This document shows positions 25,650 to 34,324 of a stretch of DNA of 64,000 nucleotides, one piece after another; position 1 is the stretch's first letter, and each line of letters opens with the position of its first letter. Source of the stretch: Spirochaetaceae bacterium (GTDB taxonomy: Bacteria; Spirochaetota; Spirochaetia; Treponematales; Treponemataceae); contig JAGAOP010000021.1 in the NCBI GenBank assembly GCA_017623685.1, forward strand, positions 37,372 to 101,371, given 5' to 3'. The translations under genes were made by a program, and so were the position numbers. Below the pieces are notes generated by a model. The model made no database searches and had not been told where the DNA came from. It worked only from the letters and a program-made list of their open reading frames with translations.

Positions 25650-26695
25650 TGAGCCGAAATTCGTCAGTTTCTTTAAAACCTTTTTGTTATATATTTCCTT
25701 CTTTCAATATGATTACTTCAACTATGCTTATAGTTTTGGTTCCTCAGATAATAATGTTATTTATAACAAAAAGTTATCAATCTTTGATCCTTTTAGCTAG
25801 TTCTATTTTTGCATCTCATTGTGCAGAAGCTTTAGATAAACTTGCTATAAGAAAAAAAAGATACGATTTTTTAATTGCAACTTTCCAAGGTTTGGTTATA
25901 GGAATGTTTCTTCCTGCAGGATATCCTCCAGTAACAATATTTTTTATTGTGTTAGTATCTTTGCTTATTTCAAGATATGCCTTTGGAGGAGTTGCTAGTT
26001 CTTGGATGAATCCTGTTGCTATAACAGTTATTGTTTCTTATGCGGTGGGTTCAGTTTGGTTTCCTGCTAATGTTGTAACTTTAGATCACTTGCAAATACA
26101 GAATACATCCTTAGCACTTATTCAAGAGGGAAGTTTACCTGTTCATTCTTTTGATTCAACTATTACTTCGTTTTTGAACGAAAATATTTTTTCTTTAATA
26201 GGAATATCTATTCCAAATGGCTTTGTTTCTTTAATTTGGGATTCGGGATCTGTAATACCTGCTTTTAGATTTAATTTGTTGACCCTAATTGCTTCTTTAT
26301 TTTTATTTTCTGTACAAATAATTAATTGGAGTGTTACAGGTAGCTTTTTGCTGGTGTATTTAATTCTTGTTAGGCTTTTCTGTCCTTTAATTGTTGGAAA
26401 TCCTTTCGGTACAGGGGATATTATTCTTGCATTAATGACAGGGGGAACCCTTTTTACTGCTTTTTTTGTTTTAACTTGGTTCGGAACAGTTCCTCTTACC
26501 ACTGGAGGAAAAATCCTTTTTGGTAGTTTAGCTGGCATTGCAGCCTTTTTTATTTCTGGTATTGGAATGTCATCAGCAGGAGCTATGTTTACTGTTTTTT
26601 CAGCAAACATCTTATCTTTGTTTATTCAAATGTTTGAACAAAGACATTGTTGTGATAATCAATCTGTAAAACAAATTGTTGCTGAAAGAAATTAA
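25649..26695 (+). CDS. rnfD: Rnf complex membrane subunit RnfD (divergent)
   Basis: A 348-residue NqrB/RnfD-family membrane protein with about nine helices. Family-like stretches are LIATFQGLVIGMFLPAGYPP, SSWMNPVAITVIVSYAVG and ALMTGGTLFTAFFVLT followed by LTTGGKILFGSLAG. RnfD normally carries FMN bound to the Thr of an SGAT-type motif. The corresponding segment here appears to be WDSGSVIPAF (SGSV at residues 199-202, bases 26243-26254), with valine in place of threonine. Start ATG shares one base with the rnfC stop (TAATG). GAGG lies just upstream. Confidence 0.85.
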   Translation: MSRNSSVSLKPFCYIFPSFNMITSTMLIVLVPQIIMLFITKSYQSLILLASSIFASHCAEALDKLAIRKKRYDFLIATFQGLVIGMFLPAGYPPVTIFFIVLVSLLISRYAFGGVASSWMNPVAITVIVSYAVGSVWFPANVVTLDHLQIQNTSLALIQEGSLPVHSFDSTITSFLNENIFSLIGISIPNGFVSLIWDSGSVIPAFRFNLLTLIASLFLFSVQIINWSVTGSFLLVYLILVRLFCPLIVGNPFGTGDIILALMTGGTLFTAFFVLTWFGTVPLTTGGKILFGSLAGIAAFFISGIGMSSAGAMFTVFSANILSLFIQMFEQRHCCDNQSVKQIVAERN

Positions 26696-26707
26696 GGTGG
26701 ATTATTT

Positions 26708-27208
26708 ATGGATGTAAAGAAATTTTTAACAGAATATGGGTTGTTTTTAAGTTTTTTAGTTGTATTTTTTATTGTGATTTTTTTCATGTGTTTTTTAAGC
26801 AAAAACTTTTGGAGCCGTGGAATAGAAAAACAACTTGAATCTTTCCTTAACAAATCCTATCCAGAAAAATATCAAGTAAAAGAAAATATAATTGTAAATT
26901 CACCTTTTTCTGTGTCAATGGCTGCATATGAATTAAATTCTAAAAACGAAAAAAATCAACAAGAAGACTCTATAGCAGTGGTAATAAAAATTACAACAAT
27001 GTATGGTCCCTTACCTGGAGTATATGAATATAAATCTTCAGGGGAAGTCGATTTTCTTGGTATAATTGGCTTTGATGGAAAGTCTAAAAAAGAAAAATCC
27101 ATTCTAGATGGGCTAAAAAAATCAATTCAGATTCTTAGATGGAAAGAAAGAATTCCAGACTTGTTACCTCTAAGTTATTTAGATGAAAACATAGGAGGTT
27201 CAATTTGA
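26708..27208 (+). CDS. rnfG: RnfG-position subunit, short and lacking the FMN-binding motif
   Basis: By position (between rnfD and rnfE) and layout (one N-terminal membrane helix, residues 11-32, then an extracytoplasmic domain) this is the RnfG/NqrC-type subunit, with 166 residues. Typical RnfG proteins are nearer 200 residues and end with SGATxTS, whose last Thr is covalently flavinylated. I find no SGAT-like sequence here. Weak family resemblance is seen in MYGPLPGVYEYKSSGEVDFL and in RWKERIP near the end. It has no cysteine in the outer domain. The assignment rests largely on context. AAGGTGG precedes the ATG. Confidence 0.65.
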   Translation: MDVKKFLTEYGLFLSFLVVFFIVIFFMCFLSKNFWSRGIEKQLESFLNKSYPEKYQVKENIIVNSPFSVSMAAYELNSKNEKNQQEDSIAVVIKITTMYGPLPGVYEYKSSGEVDFLGIIGFDGKSKKEKSILDGLKKSIQILRWKERIPDLLPLSYLDENIGGSI

Positions 27209-27840
27209 AAAAGAGCAATATATTTTTGTTCATCGCAATATGTTTAGCTATTTGTTTACCCATTCCAGGGCGTTTTGGATATGGAATAATTGTAGCCTTA
27301 AGTATGAATTTTTATATGCTTTTAATTTGCTTAGTTGGTAAATTGATTGATAAAATTAAACTTACTTCTTTGCGACCTGTGTGTATTCTTTTTACTTTAG
27401 TTTGTTCAGCTGTATTTTTTAGACAATTAGTTATTATTTTTTCACCAATTATTGCCCTTTCACTGGGTCTTTTGCTTTATTTCCCAATTTTAGGTGTTTT
27501 GATGATTTGTGATTGTTTAGAAAAAGATGAATTTTCACTAAAAAAATCTTTATCAACAAATATGATTATGTCTGGAAAGATTTCTATATTTATTTTAATT
27601 TTCTTTTTAGTCAGAGATATTGCAGGTTATGGTACAATAACAATACCTATACCATCTGGTCTTTTTAAGATTTACTTACCCCAAATTTTAAATTTTAGTC
27701 CATCTGTGTTTTTTGCAACTATTTCAGGGGGACTTGTTTTAGCTGGAATTTTTCTTGCATTAATGACTTTAGTTCATAGAAAATGCAATATTATTTCTAG
27801 AAGTTCAGAACTTCAAGAGGAATTAACAAATGCTGACTGA
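27205..27840 (+). CDS. rnfE: Rnf complex membrane subunit RnfE-like (divergent)
   Basis: A 211-residue protein with about six membrane helices, in the rnfE position. The RnfA/RnfE family usually has a strongly conserved first helix with a cysteine involved in an intramembrane Fe-S centre; here that region (LAICLPIPGRFGYGIIVALS) is much altered. The LGVLMICDCLEKDEF segment, with two cysteines near residues 100-102, could be the second family cysteine site. The start is TTG 27205, overlapping the rnfG stop as TTGA and placed 6 bases behind a strong AGGAGG. Confidence 0.72.
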   Translation: MKKSNIFLFIAICLAICLPIPGRFGYGIIVALSMNFYMLLICLVGKLIDKIKLTSLRPVCILFTLVCSAVFFRQLVIIFSPIIALSLGLLLYFPILGVLMICDCLEKDEFSLKKSLSTNMIMSGKISIFILIFFLVRDIAGYGTITIPIPSGLFKIYLPQILNFSPSVFFATISGGLVLAGIFLALMTLVHRKCNIISRSSELQEELTNAD

Positions 27841-28378
27841 GTGTATCATTTTTTTATTTACTTCTGTTTGTTTTTATGGAATAGGAATGAACCGAGCTAT
27901 TGTTCTTTCTCAAAATACGAAAGGAATATTCCTTGGATACTTTAAATCTTTACTGACTACTACTTCTTCTGTTGCATTATCCTATCTTTTAATTCAGGGA
28001 ATAATAGTGCCAATCGGTATGCAAGAATTATATCCCATTATTTGTATTTTAGTGTTTATTTTTTCAGCATCTTTTTTTGAAGTTATTATTCGTTTAACAA
28101 CAAAAATTGATGTAGCTGAACTTTCTGTAAGTTTTATGAGTGTTGTACTTGCTATAAACGAAAGTATAAACTTAGCAGAATCAGTTTTGTTTGTAATTTG
28201 TTGCATTACTTCTTTTTACTTACTTGTTCCTGTTTTGTATGGAATGAGAAAAAGAAATGAATCAGCTAATAGTATCTATATATTTAAAAATTCTTTGGTT
28301 TTACTCGGTTTTGCCGCTTTAATACTTTGGTTGTTAGTTTTTGATGTTTCATGGTTAAGCGGAGGGCTGCTAAAATGA
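27830..28378 (+). CDS. rnfA: Rnf complex membrane subunit RnfA-like (divergent)
   Basis: A 182-residue six-helix membrane protein in the rnfA position, paired in family terms with RnfE. It begins MLTECIIFLFTSVCFYGIGM, where an RnfA-like cysteine may be kept, but the usual GxxPxLG/CP signature is not recognisable, so the subunit is divergent. It overlaps rnfE by 11 bp and rnfB by ATGA, showing tight translational coupling. AGAGGA lies upstream of the ATG. Confidence 0.72.
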   Translation: MLTECIIFLFTSVCFYGIGMNRAIVLSQNTKGIFLGYFKSLLTTTSSVALSYLLIQGIIVPIGMQELYPIICILVFIFSASFFEVIIRLTTKIDVAELSVSFMSVVLAINESINLAESVLFVICCITSFYLLVPVLYGMRKRNESANSIYIFKNSLVLLGFAALILWLLVFDVSWLSGGLLK

Positions 28379-28989
28379 TTTTTTCTATTTTATTTTTATT
28401 GCTTTTTTTTGTTTCTGTAGCACTCATTATTTTATTTGTTTTTTTAGTACTTATACCTTCTGTTAATCAACAAGAAGGTTCTGTGTCTATGTATGAATAT
28501 TTATTAGCACCTGACGAAAAGAATAAGCAAAAAACTCAAAGGAATAGATTAAAAGATACAGGACTAAGAGCTGTTGTAAAGTGTAGTTGTGAAAAACAAT
28601 TTGCCAAACAAAGACTTGAATATTCAGGTTTAAAAGATTGTCGCCTTTTTAATCAGTTGTATCAATCTGAATATGACTGTTTGTTTCAGTGTATAGGTTT
28701 TGGGACTTGTGTAAATTCTTGTCCCCAGCAAGCAATTAAAATTCACAACAATACAGCTGTGATTCTGAAAGGTTGTATTGGTTGTGGTCGCTGTGCAGAA
28801 ATCTGTCCTAAAAATATTATTGATATGGTACCTGTAGAAACTGCCTCAAGTGCTATTCGGTGTAATGCAGAAAACGGTGATACAACTTGCTCAGATTATA
28901 AAAAATTTGGAAAAAATGAAATTCCTAAAAGAAATATCTTTAAATTTTGGCGGTTATGTTATAGCATATTTTATAAGGAAAACAGGTAG
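28375..28989 (+). CDS. rnfB: Rnf complex Fe-S subunit RnfB, lacking the N-terminal cluster domain
   Basis: RnfB accepts electrons from ferredoxin. This copy has 204 residues: an N-terminal membrane anchor (residues 2-26), the segment GLRAVVKCSCEKQFAKQRLE, the RnfB-typical CLFQCIGFGTCVNSCP (CxxxCxxxxxCxxxCP) and a ferredoxin motif CIGCGRCAEICP. Typical RnfB proteins also have a domain with NCGACGYPGC near residue 40-60; that is absent, replaced by a short linker. Start ATG 28375 is chosen over ATG 28351 because GGAGG lies 9 bases upstream and the ATGA overlap with rnfA fits the operon. Confidence 0.85.
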   Translation: MIFSILFLLLFFVSVALIILFVFLVLIPSVNQQEGSVSMYEYLLAPDEKNKQKTQRNRLKDTGLRAVVKCSCEKQFAKQRLEYSGLKDCRLFNQLYQSEYDCLFQCIGFGTCVNSCPQQAIKIHNNTAVILKGCIGCGRCAEICPKNIIDMVPVETASSAIRCNAENGDTTCSDYKKFGKNEIPKRNIFKFWRLCYSIFYKENR

Positions 28990-28995
28990 CATAAT

Positions 28996-30846
28996 ATGGA
29001 ATCTGTAAGTCTTTGTTTCCAAATAAGTGATTACGTAAACTGCTCTCAGAAAAATGCTGTTTCTGAGGGAATTAAACTAGATGCATTTTTTGAACAACAG
29101 TATCAAGATTATTACAGACAAATTGCTCAGTTTCTATATTCAGAAACTTTTTTTAATTTTTCTTTTTCCTTTACAGGTTTGCAAATTGAATGGCTAGCAA
29201 AAAAACATAAGGAATTTATTTTATTAATCTCCACAATGACAAATCGTAAACAAATCGAAGTTTTAGGTGGAGCATATAATAATCCTTTGTTGCCCACATT
29301 GCTTTCTGTTGACAGAGTTGGTCAAATTGAAGCTATGACAACTTTGATTCGACAGCAATTTGGTAAAAAACCTAAGGGGATGCAGTTACCCAGTAATGCT
29401 AGGGATTCCTCCTTAGTTTCTAATTTAAAAAATTGCGTAATGGATTTTATTTTTGTTGATAGAAATTTAATTCCTGCCGAAAAGGATGATTTTTTACCAT
29501 ACATCGTACAAGATTCTGGAAAAAACCTATGTATTCTTGCAGAACACCAAAATTTGCAACCTGATGTTAGTATATCACCCTATGAATATTTAGCTAAATT
29601 AAAAAAACTTGTTGAACGAAAATGTAAAGATGTATTAAAGCCTGTTATTTGTTGTTCTATTAGTCCTGGTCAATTATGTGAATTAATTAGTTCTGGCTGG
29701 TTGTTGGAATTAAAAAATGCAATGCTACAACCATCTAATATACCTTTTTTTTGGGATTTACCTACAAAATATGTTAAATCTGTTCAACATTTTCAAAGGG
29801 TTTATATTCCTTCTGGAATATATTTACCTGATATGAAAAAACCTTGTAACTTATACGATTATTTATTAAGACAGCCAAATGTTTACATGCTTTATTCAAA
29901 AATGATGTACCTTAGCTTATTATTAAGTCAATCTAGGTGCGACAAAGCAAGTAAACAAGCAGTAAGGGAACTATTGTGGCAAGGTCAAGATGCAAGAGCT
30001 TTTTCTGATAAAGATTTTTTTGAAGAAAAGAATGAACATAATTTTAACGCTTTCCATTGTTTTATTGAAGCTGAAAAAATTTTAAGAAAAAATACTGATT
30101 TTTTTGATTCAGTTACATCCTTTGATTATGATTCTGATGGATGTAGAGAATATATATGTCAATTTGGTAATTTTAATTTATATATTCAAGCTAGAGGAGG
30201 TAGCGTTTTTGAATTTGATGTATTAAAAAATGCATATAATTATGCTGCTAACTCTTTAGGTCATACAGGACTTTTTCTTGATTATTTAGGAGACAAAAAC
30301 TTTACTGATAAAACAGATGTCTTTACTCGACAGATTTATAAAGAAATTTCTTTTAACAGTAAGTGTCGTGAAATAAAGTTACAGGCTTCTGGGAAAATAG
30401 GAAATTTGCAACAGTCAGTTTTGTTGAAGAAAAATTATTATGTAAATGCCCATGGGGTTCAAGTTCAATATATTATTAAAAATGATAGTGAATCAGATTT
30501 AATAAAAACTTTTTCTGTTGAATCTAATATGTTTGTTCAAATGAATGAAACAGAAGGTTTGAGAGTAGAAATCATTTCTGGGGATAAAAAAGAGTTACAA
30601 ATTGTTAATTTAATTTCTTTCCAAGACCCAATACGTGATGTTTCACTCGTTAGATTTTTTGACGGAGAAGTTACATTTGTATTTGAATTAAACGAAAACG
30701 CAAATATTAAATTCTTTACAGTATCAGGTAGACTAACCTTGGTTTTATCTTGGGATATTGAAGTTCTTCCACAACGTGAAATTGAAAAAACTGTAAGTCT
30801 TTCTGTTATTCCTAAAAATGCTAGACAAAAAAACAAGAAAAAATAG
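28996..30846 (+). CDS. GH57-like protein lacking catalytic motifs
   Basis: A 616-residue protein resembling the 4-alpha-glucanotransferase branch of glycoside hydrolase family 57. The clearest match is EVLGGAYNNPLLPTLLS plus the following helix and GKKPKGMQLPSN (residues 87-134), which aligns with the segment leading to the nucleophile. In active enzymes that block ends WLTERVWEP-like with the catalytic Glu; here it reads SNARDSS. The N-terminal His-Gln-Pro motif is also absent (SLCFQISDYVNC). The C-terminal half, beta-rich, could be the usual GH57 beta-sandwich. A catalytically dead relative is inferred. It starts 6 bp after rnfB and ends the apparent operon; a weak AAATAG/CTATTT hairpin overlaps its stop. 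Confidence 0.7.
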   Translation: MESVSLCFQISDYVNCSQKNAVSEGIKLDAFFEQQYQDYYRQIAQFLYSETFFNFSFSFTGLQIEWLAKKHKEFILLISTMTNRKQIEVLGGAYNNPLLPTLLSVDRVGQIEAMTTLIRQQFGKKPKGMQLPSNARDSSLVSNLKNCVMDFIFVDRNLIPAEKDDFLPYIVQDSGKNLCILAEHQNLQPDVSISPYEYLAKLKKLVERKCKDVLKPVICCSISPGQLCELISSGWLLELKNAMLQPSNIPFFWDLPTKYVKSVQHFQRVYIPSGIYLPDMKKPCNLYDYLLRQPNVYMLYSKMMYLSLLLSQSRCDKASKQAVRELLWQGQDARAFSDKDFFEEKNEHNFNAFHCFIEAEKILRKNTDFFDSVTSFDYDSDGCREYICQFGNFNLYIQARGGSVFEFDVLKNAYNYAANSLGHTGLFLDYLGDKNFTDKTDVFTRQIYKEISFNSKCREIKLQASGKIGNLQQSVLLKKNYYVNAHGVQVQYIIKNDSESDLIKTFSVESNMFVQMNETEGLRVEIISGDKKELQIVNLISFQDPIRDVSLVRFFDGEVTFVFELNENANIKFFTVSGRLTLVLSWDIEVLPQREIEKTVSLSVIPKNARQKNKKK

Positions 30847-30953
30847 ATTTTTTTCTATTTCATAATTTCACTGTTAATGCATAGTCTGTACATATTTTTA
30901 AAAAAAGTATATATTATTTTTCGTATATCAAGATATAAAAATAAAGAGATGTT

Positions 30954-32534
30954 ATGAGATTTACAGAATTGAATTTACATAATGATTTACAAAAAGGAAT
31001 AGAGGCAGCAAATTATATAGAATGTACCTCTGTACAAGAACAGGTTTTAAATGCTGCACTAGACGGTTCTGATTTATATGTTCAGTCCCAAACAGGAACA
31101 GGCAAAACAGCTGCTTACTTAATTTCTGTTATTCAACAAATGTTGAATTTATCTAATGCAGAAAGAAAAAAAGCTTTGGTTATGGTGCCTACAAGAGAAT
31201 TAGCTGTTCAAGTTGAGCAAGAAGCAACAACTTTACTTTCTTTTTCAAATCTTAAGGCTGCAAGCTTTTATGGTGGTGTAGGTTATACGCAACAAACTGC
31301 GTTACTAAAACAAGGTGTTGATTTTATAATTGGAACACCGGGTAGGGTAATTGATTTACAAGAAAGTGGTGATATGGATTTAAGTAATGTGGCTTATCTT
31401 GTAGTTGACGAAGCTGATAGAATGTTTGATATGGGCTTTTATCCTGATTTACGAAAATTAATAAAAGTTTTACCTAAAAGCAATAATCGTCAAACCATGC
31501 TTTTTAGTGCTACATTAAATACTTATGTAAAAAATTTAGCATGGGAATATACGGAAGATGCCAAGGAAATAACAATTGAATCGGAGCAAATAACTGTGGA
31601 AGAAATTGATCAACAATTACTTCATGTAGCAAGTGATTCAAAGATGAAACTTTTACTTGGAATTCTTAATTCCGAAAATCCAGAAAGCGTTATTATTTTT
31701 TGTAATACAAAACGCAGCTCCGAAGTTGTAGCAAAAAGGCTAGAAATAAACAACATCCATAGTGAATTTATTATTGGCGATTTACCACAATCTAAAAGGT
31801 TGCAGGTTCTTGATTCTTTTAAAAATGGCACATTAAAATGTCTTGTTGCAACTGATGTTGCAGCTAGAGGAATTGATGTAACTGATTTAGCTATGGTGGT
31901 GAATTATGATTTACCTAACGAAACAGAAAATTATGTTCATCGAATAGGTCGTACTGCAAGAGCTGGAAAATCAGGTAAGGCTTATACATTTTGTAGTGAA
32001 CAGGATGTATATAATTTACCAGCTATTGAACGTTATCTTGGTACTTCAATTCCATCTGCTGTGGCATTTGATGATATGCTAGCAGAAGATAAAAGTGAAG
32101 GAATATTTATTCGTACTGGAGATTATGGAAATGAAGAATATGTCAATAATCATAAATCTAAGACTTCCAGACGTAACCAAGGTTCTAGTAAAAATTATTC
32201 TACCAAAAAAGGATATAAAGGTAGAGTTAAGGGAGAATTCAACAAATATTATAACAACACTAAATTTAATGAAACTTTAGCTACAATGTCCTTTGATGAA
32301 AGAATGAAATTTTACAAAGAAAAATATTGTTCTTTTCAAACTGAAACTGTTTCAGACAAAGATAAAGTTTTTAACAAAAATAACTCTCAGGATAAATCAT
32401 ATAATAAGGAACGAAAAGCAAACCAAAATACAGGTGAGAATAAAAAAGTTGTTTCTGTTAATAAATCAAATAAAAGAACAGGACTTTTTTCTTGCTTAAA
32501 AAAATTTTTTAGTAAAGAAAAAAATAATATATAA
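30954..32534 (+). CDS. DEAD-box RNA helicase
   Basis: An ATP-dependent RNA helicase of 526 residues, RhlE/CshA-like. All core motifs are visible: Q-motif region CTSVQEQVLNAAL, Walker A SQTGTGKTAA, PTRELAVQ, GTPGRVIDL, DEAD within VVDEADRMFDMGF, SAT, IIFCNTKR, TDVAARGIDV and HRIGRTARAGK. The last 130 residues are basic and rich in Lys, Asn, Tyr and Ser, probably an RNA-binding disordered tail. The ATG is preceded by AAAGAGATG. The 107-bp gap upstream is AT-rich with several TATA-like sequences but no promoter I would assign. Nine bases separate it from the ABC-F gene. Confidence 0.93.
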   Translation: MRFTELNLHNDLQKGIEAANYIECTSVQEQVLNAALDGSDLYVQSQTGTGKTAAYLISVIQQMLNLSNAERKKALVMVPTRELAVQVEQEATTLLSFSNLKAASFYGGVGYTQQTALLKQGVDFIIGTPGRVIDLQESGDMDLSNVAYLVVDEADRMFDMGFYPDLRKLIKVLPKSNNRQTMLFSATLNTYVKNLAWEYTEDAKEITIESEQITVEEIDQQLLHVASDSKMKLLLGILNSENPESVIIFCNTKRSSEVVAKRLEINNIHSEFIIGDLPQSKRLQVLDSFKNGTLKCLVATDVAARGIDVTDLAMVVNYDLPNETENYVHRIGRTARAGKSGKAYTFCSEQDVYNLPAIERYLGTSIPSAVAFDDMLAEDKSEGIFIRTGDYGNEEYVNNHKSKTSRRNQGSSKNYSTKKGYKGRVKGEFNKYYNNTKFNETLATMSFDERMKFYKEKYCSFQTETVSDKDKVFNKNNSQDKSYNKERKANQNTGENKKVVSVNKSNKRTGLFSCLKKFFSKEKNNI

Positions 32535-32543
32535 GGAATACAA

Positions 32544-34181
32544 ATGATTACAGTAAGCGATGTAAGTTTAAAATTCGGGGATAGACCTCTTTTTAAGGAC
32601 GTAAATCTAAAATTCACTGCGGGAAATTGTTATGGAATCATAGGTGCTAACGGAGCTGGTAAATCTACTTTTCTAAAAGTACTTTCTGGTGAATTAGAGC
32701 ATGATTCAGGTCAGATTTCAATTACTACAGGTGAACGAATGGCTGTTTTGAAACAAGACCATTTTGCATATGATGAATTCTCTGTAAAAGATACAGTAAT
32801 GATGGGATATCCAAAGTTATATCAATGCTATAAAGAAAGAGAAAGTATCTATGAAAAAGAAGATTTTACAGAAGAAGATGGAATTAGAGCAAGCGAACTA
32901 GAAGGTGAATTTAGCGAACTTGGGGGCTGGGAAGCTGAAAATCAAATTGAACAAATGCTTTCTGGTTTAGGTTTGGAAGAAGAATATCACGATAGAATGA
33001 TGAATGAATTAGATGAAAGTCGTAAAGTTCGAGTTCTATTAGCTCAAGCAATTTTTGGTGAACCGGATTTACTTCTTTTAGACGAACCTACTAATGGTTT
33101 GGATTTAGAATCTATTACCTGGCTAGAAGATTTTTTAATTGATTTTCCAAACACGGTTATTGTTGTAAGCCACGATCGTCACTTTTTAAATTCAGTTTGT
33201 ACATATATTTGTGATATTGATTATGGTAAAATCAGTCTTTTTAGTGGTAATTATGACTTTTGGTATCAAATGAGCCAAATTATGCAAAGACAAGCAAAGG
33301 ATCAAGCAAAAAAACGTGAAGAAAAAATGAAAGATTTGAAAGAATTTATTCTTCGATTTGCTTCAAATGCTGCAAAAAGTCGCCAGGCTACAAGTCGTAA
33401 AAAAATCTATGACAAATTAGCTTTGGAAGAACTTCCTGTTACAAGTCGCAAGTTTCCATATGTAAATTTCAAACCTGATAGAGATATTGGGAACAATGTT
33501 TTACGAGTTGAAAAATTAAATTACAATTCAGAAGGGATACAATTATTAAAAGATTTTTCAATAACTGTAAATAAAGTTGATAAAATTGCCTTTGTGGGAA
33601 TTGAACATAAATCAAAGTCTGCTTTTTTTGACATCATAACAGGAAATCTAAAAGCTGATTCTGGGGATTATTATTGGGGACAAACAATTTCTTATTCATA
33701 TTTAGGACTTGATAATGCTAAATTTTTTGATACTGATGCAAATATTACAGAATGGCTAAAACAATATTCGCCTGACCAAGATGACGCCTATGTTCGAGGC
33801 TTTTTAGGAAGAATGCTTTTTAGTGGTGATGAATCATTAAAACCTGTAAAAGTTCTTTCTGGTGGTGAAAAAGTTCGTTGTATGCTTTCAAAATTAATGC
33901 TTAGTGGTGCAAACTTTTTAATTTTAGATGAACCCACAAATCACTTAGATTTGGAAGCCATAACAAGTTTAAACGAAGCTTTGGTAAATTTCCCTGGAGT
34001 TGTATTGTTTAACAGTCATGACCACGAATTTATTTCTTCTATTGCAAATAGAATTGTAGAAATTACTCCTAATGGAATTATTGATCGCATGATGAATTTT
34101 GACGATTATCTTTCAGATGATCATGTTAAACAATTACGCAACGAATTCTATGGTGATACTGGTAAAAAAATTCGATTTTAA
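32544..34181 (+). CDS. ABC-F family ATPase (YkpA/YbiT-like)
   Basis: A soluble, duplicated ABC ATPase of 545 residues with no membrane domain; ABC-F proteins act on the ribosome (translation rescue or antibiotic protection). The first domain has a canonical Walker A (GANGAGKSTFLKVLSGE) and LLLDEPTNGLDLESITWL. The linker (about 240-300) is Lys/Arg-rich. The second domain keeps the signature VLSGGEKVRCMLSKLMLSGA and LILDEPTNHLDLEAITS, but its Walker A reads GIEHKSKSAFF instead of GxxGxGKST. A degenerate second P-loop is, as I recall, a property of this subfamily. AAGGAA precedes the ATG, and a strong terminator follows. Confidence 0.9.
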   Translation: MITVSDVSLKFGDRPLFKDVNLKFTAGNCYGIIGANGAGKSTFLKVLSGELEHDSGQISITTGERMAVLKQDHFAYDEFSVKDTVMMGYPKLYQCYKERESIYEKEDFTEEDGIRASELEGEFSELGGWEAENQIEQMLSGLGLEEEYHDRMMNELDESRKVRVLLAQAIFGEPDLLLLDEPTNGLDLESITWLEDFLIDFPNTVIVVSHDRHFLNSVCTYICDIDYGKISLFSGNYDFWYQMSQIMQRQAKDQAKKREEKMKDLKEFILRFASNAAKSRQATSRKKIYDKLALEELPVTSRKFPYVNFKPDRDIGNNVLRVEKLNYNSEGIQLLKDFSITVNKVDKIAFVGIEHKSKSAFFDIITGNLKADSGDYYWGQTISYSYLGLDNAKFFDTDANITEWLKQYSPDQDDAYVRGFLGRMLFSGDESLKPVKVLSGGEKVRCMLSKLMLSGANFLILDEPTNHLDLEAITSLNEALVNFPGVVLFNSHDHEFISSIANRIVEITPNGIIDRMMNFDDYLSDDHVKQLRNEFYGDTGKKIRF

Positions 34182-34198
34182 TTTTTTTCGTTTAATTT

Positions 34199-34237
34199 GC
34201 ACCCTGTTTTAATGTTAAGCAGGGTGATTTTTTTTTC
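34199..34237 (+). terminator. Rho-independent terminator after the ABC-F gene
   Basis: CACCCTG (34200-34206) pairs with CAGGGTG (34220-34226) across a 13-base loop, followed by a run of nine T within 34228-34236. It is a classical intrinsic terminator, 18 bp after the stop codon. Confidence 0.9.
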
Positions 34238-34288
34238 ATTTTTAGTTCTTTTTGTCAAATAATATTTATTTTTTTATTAATTTTTTAC

Positions 34289-34316
34289 TTGAATTATTGG
34301 TAAAATCGTTTATAAT
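34289..34316 (+). promoter_or_regulatory. Promoter for galM, predicted near-leaderless
   Basis: TTGAAT (34289-34294), 16-bp spacer, TATAAT (34311-34316). The expected transcription start is about 34323, two bases before the ATG at 34325. No Shine-Dalgarno is present. Confidence 0.65.
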
Positions 34317-34324
34317 TGAATTTC

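Noticed and set aside
26143..26610. 155-codon open frame on the minus strand inside rnfD
   Set aside because: It lies fully antisense to a membrane protein gene, has a Lys/Pro-rich composition typical of complementary-strand readings, and no ribosome binding site or family resemblance.
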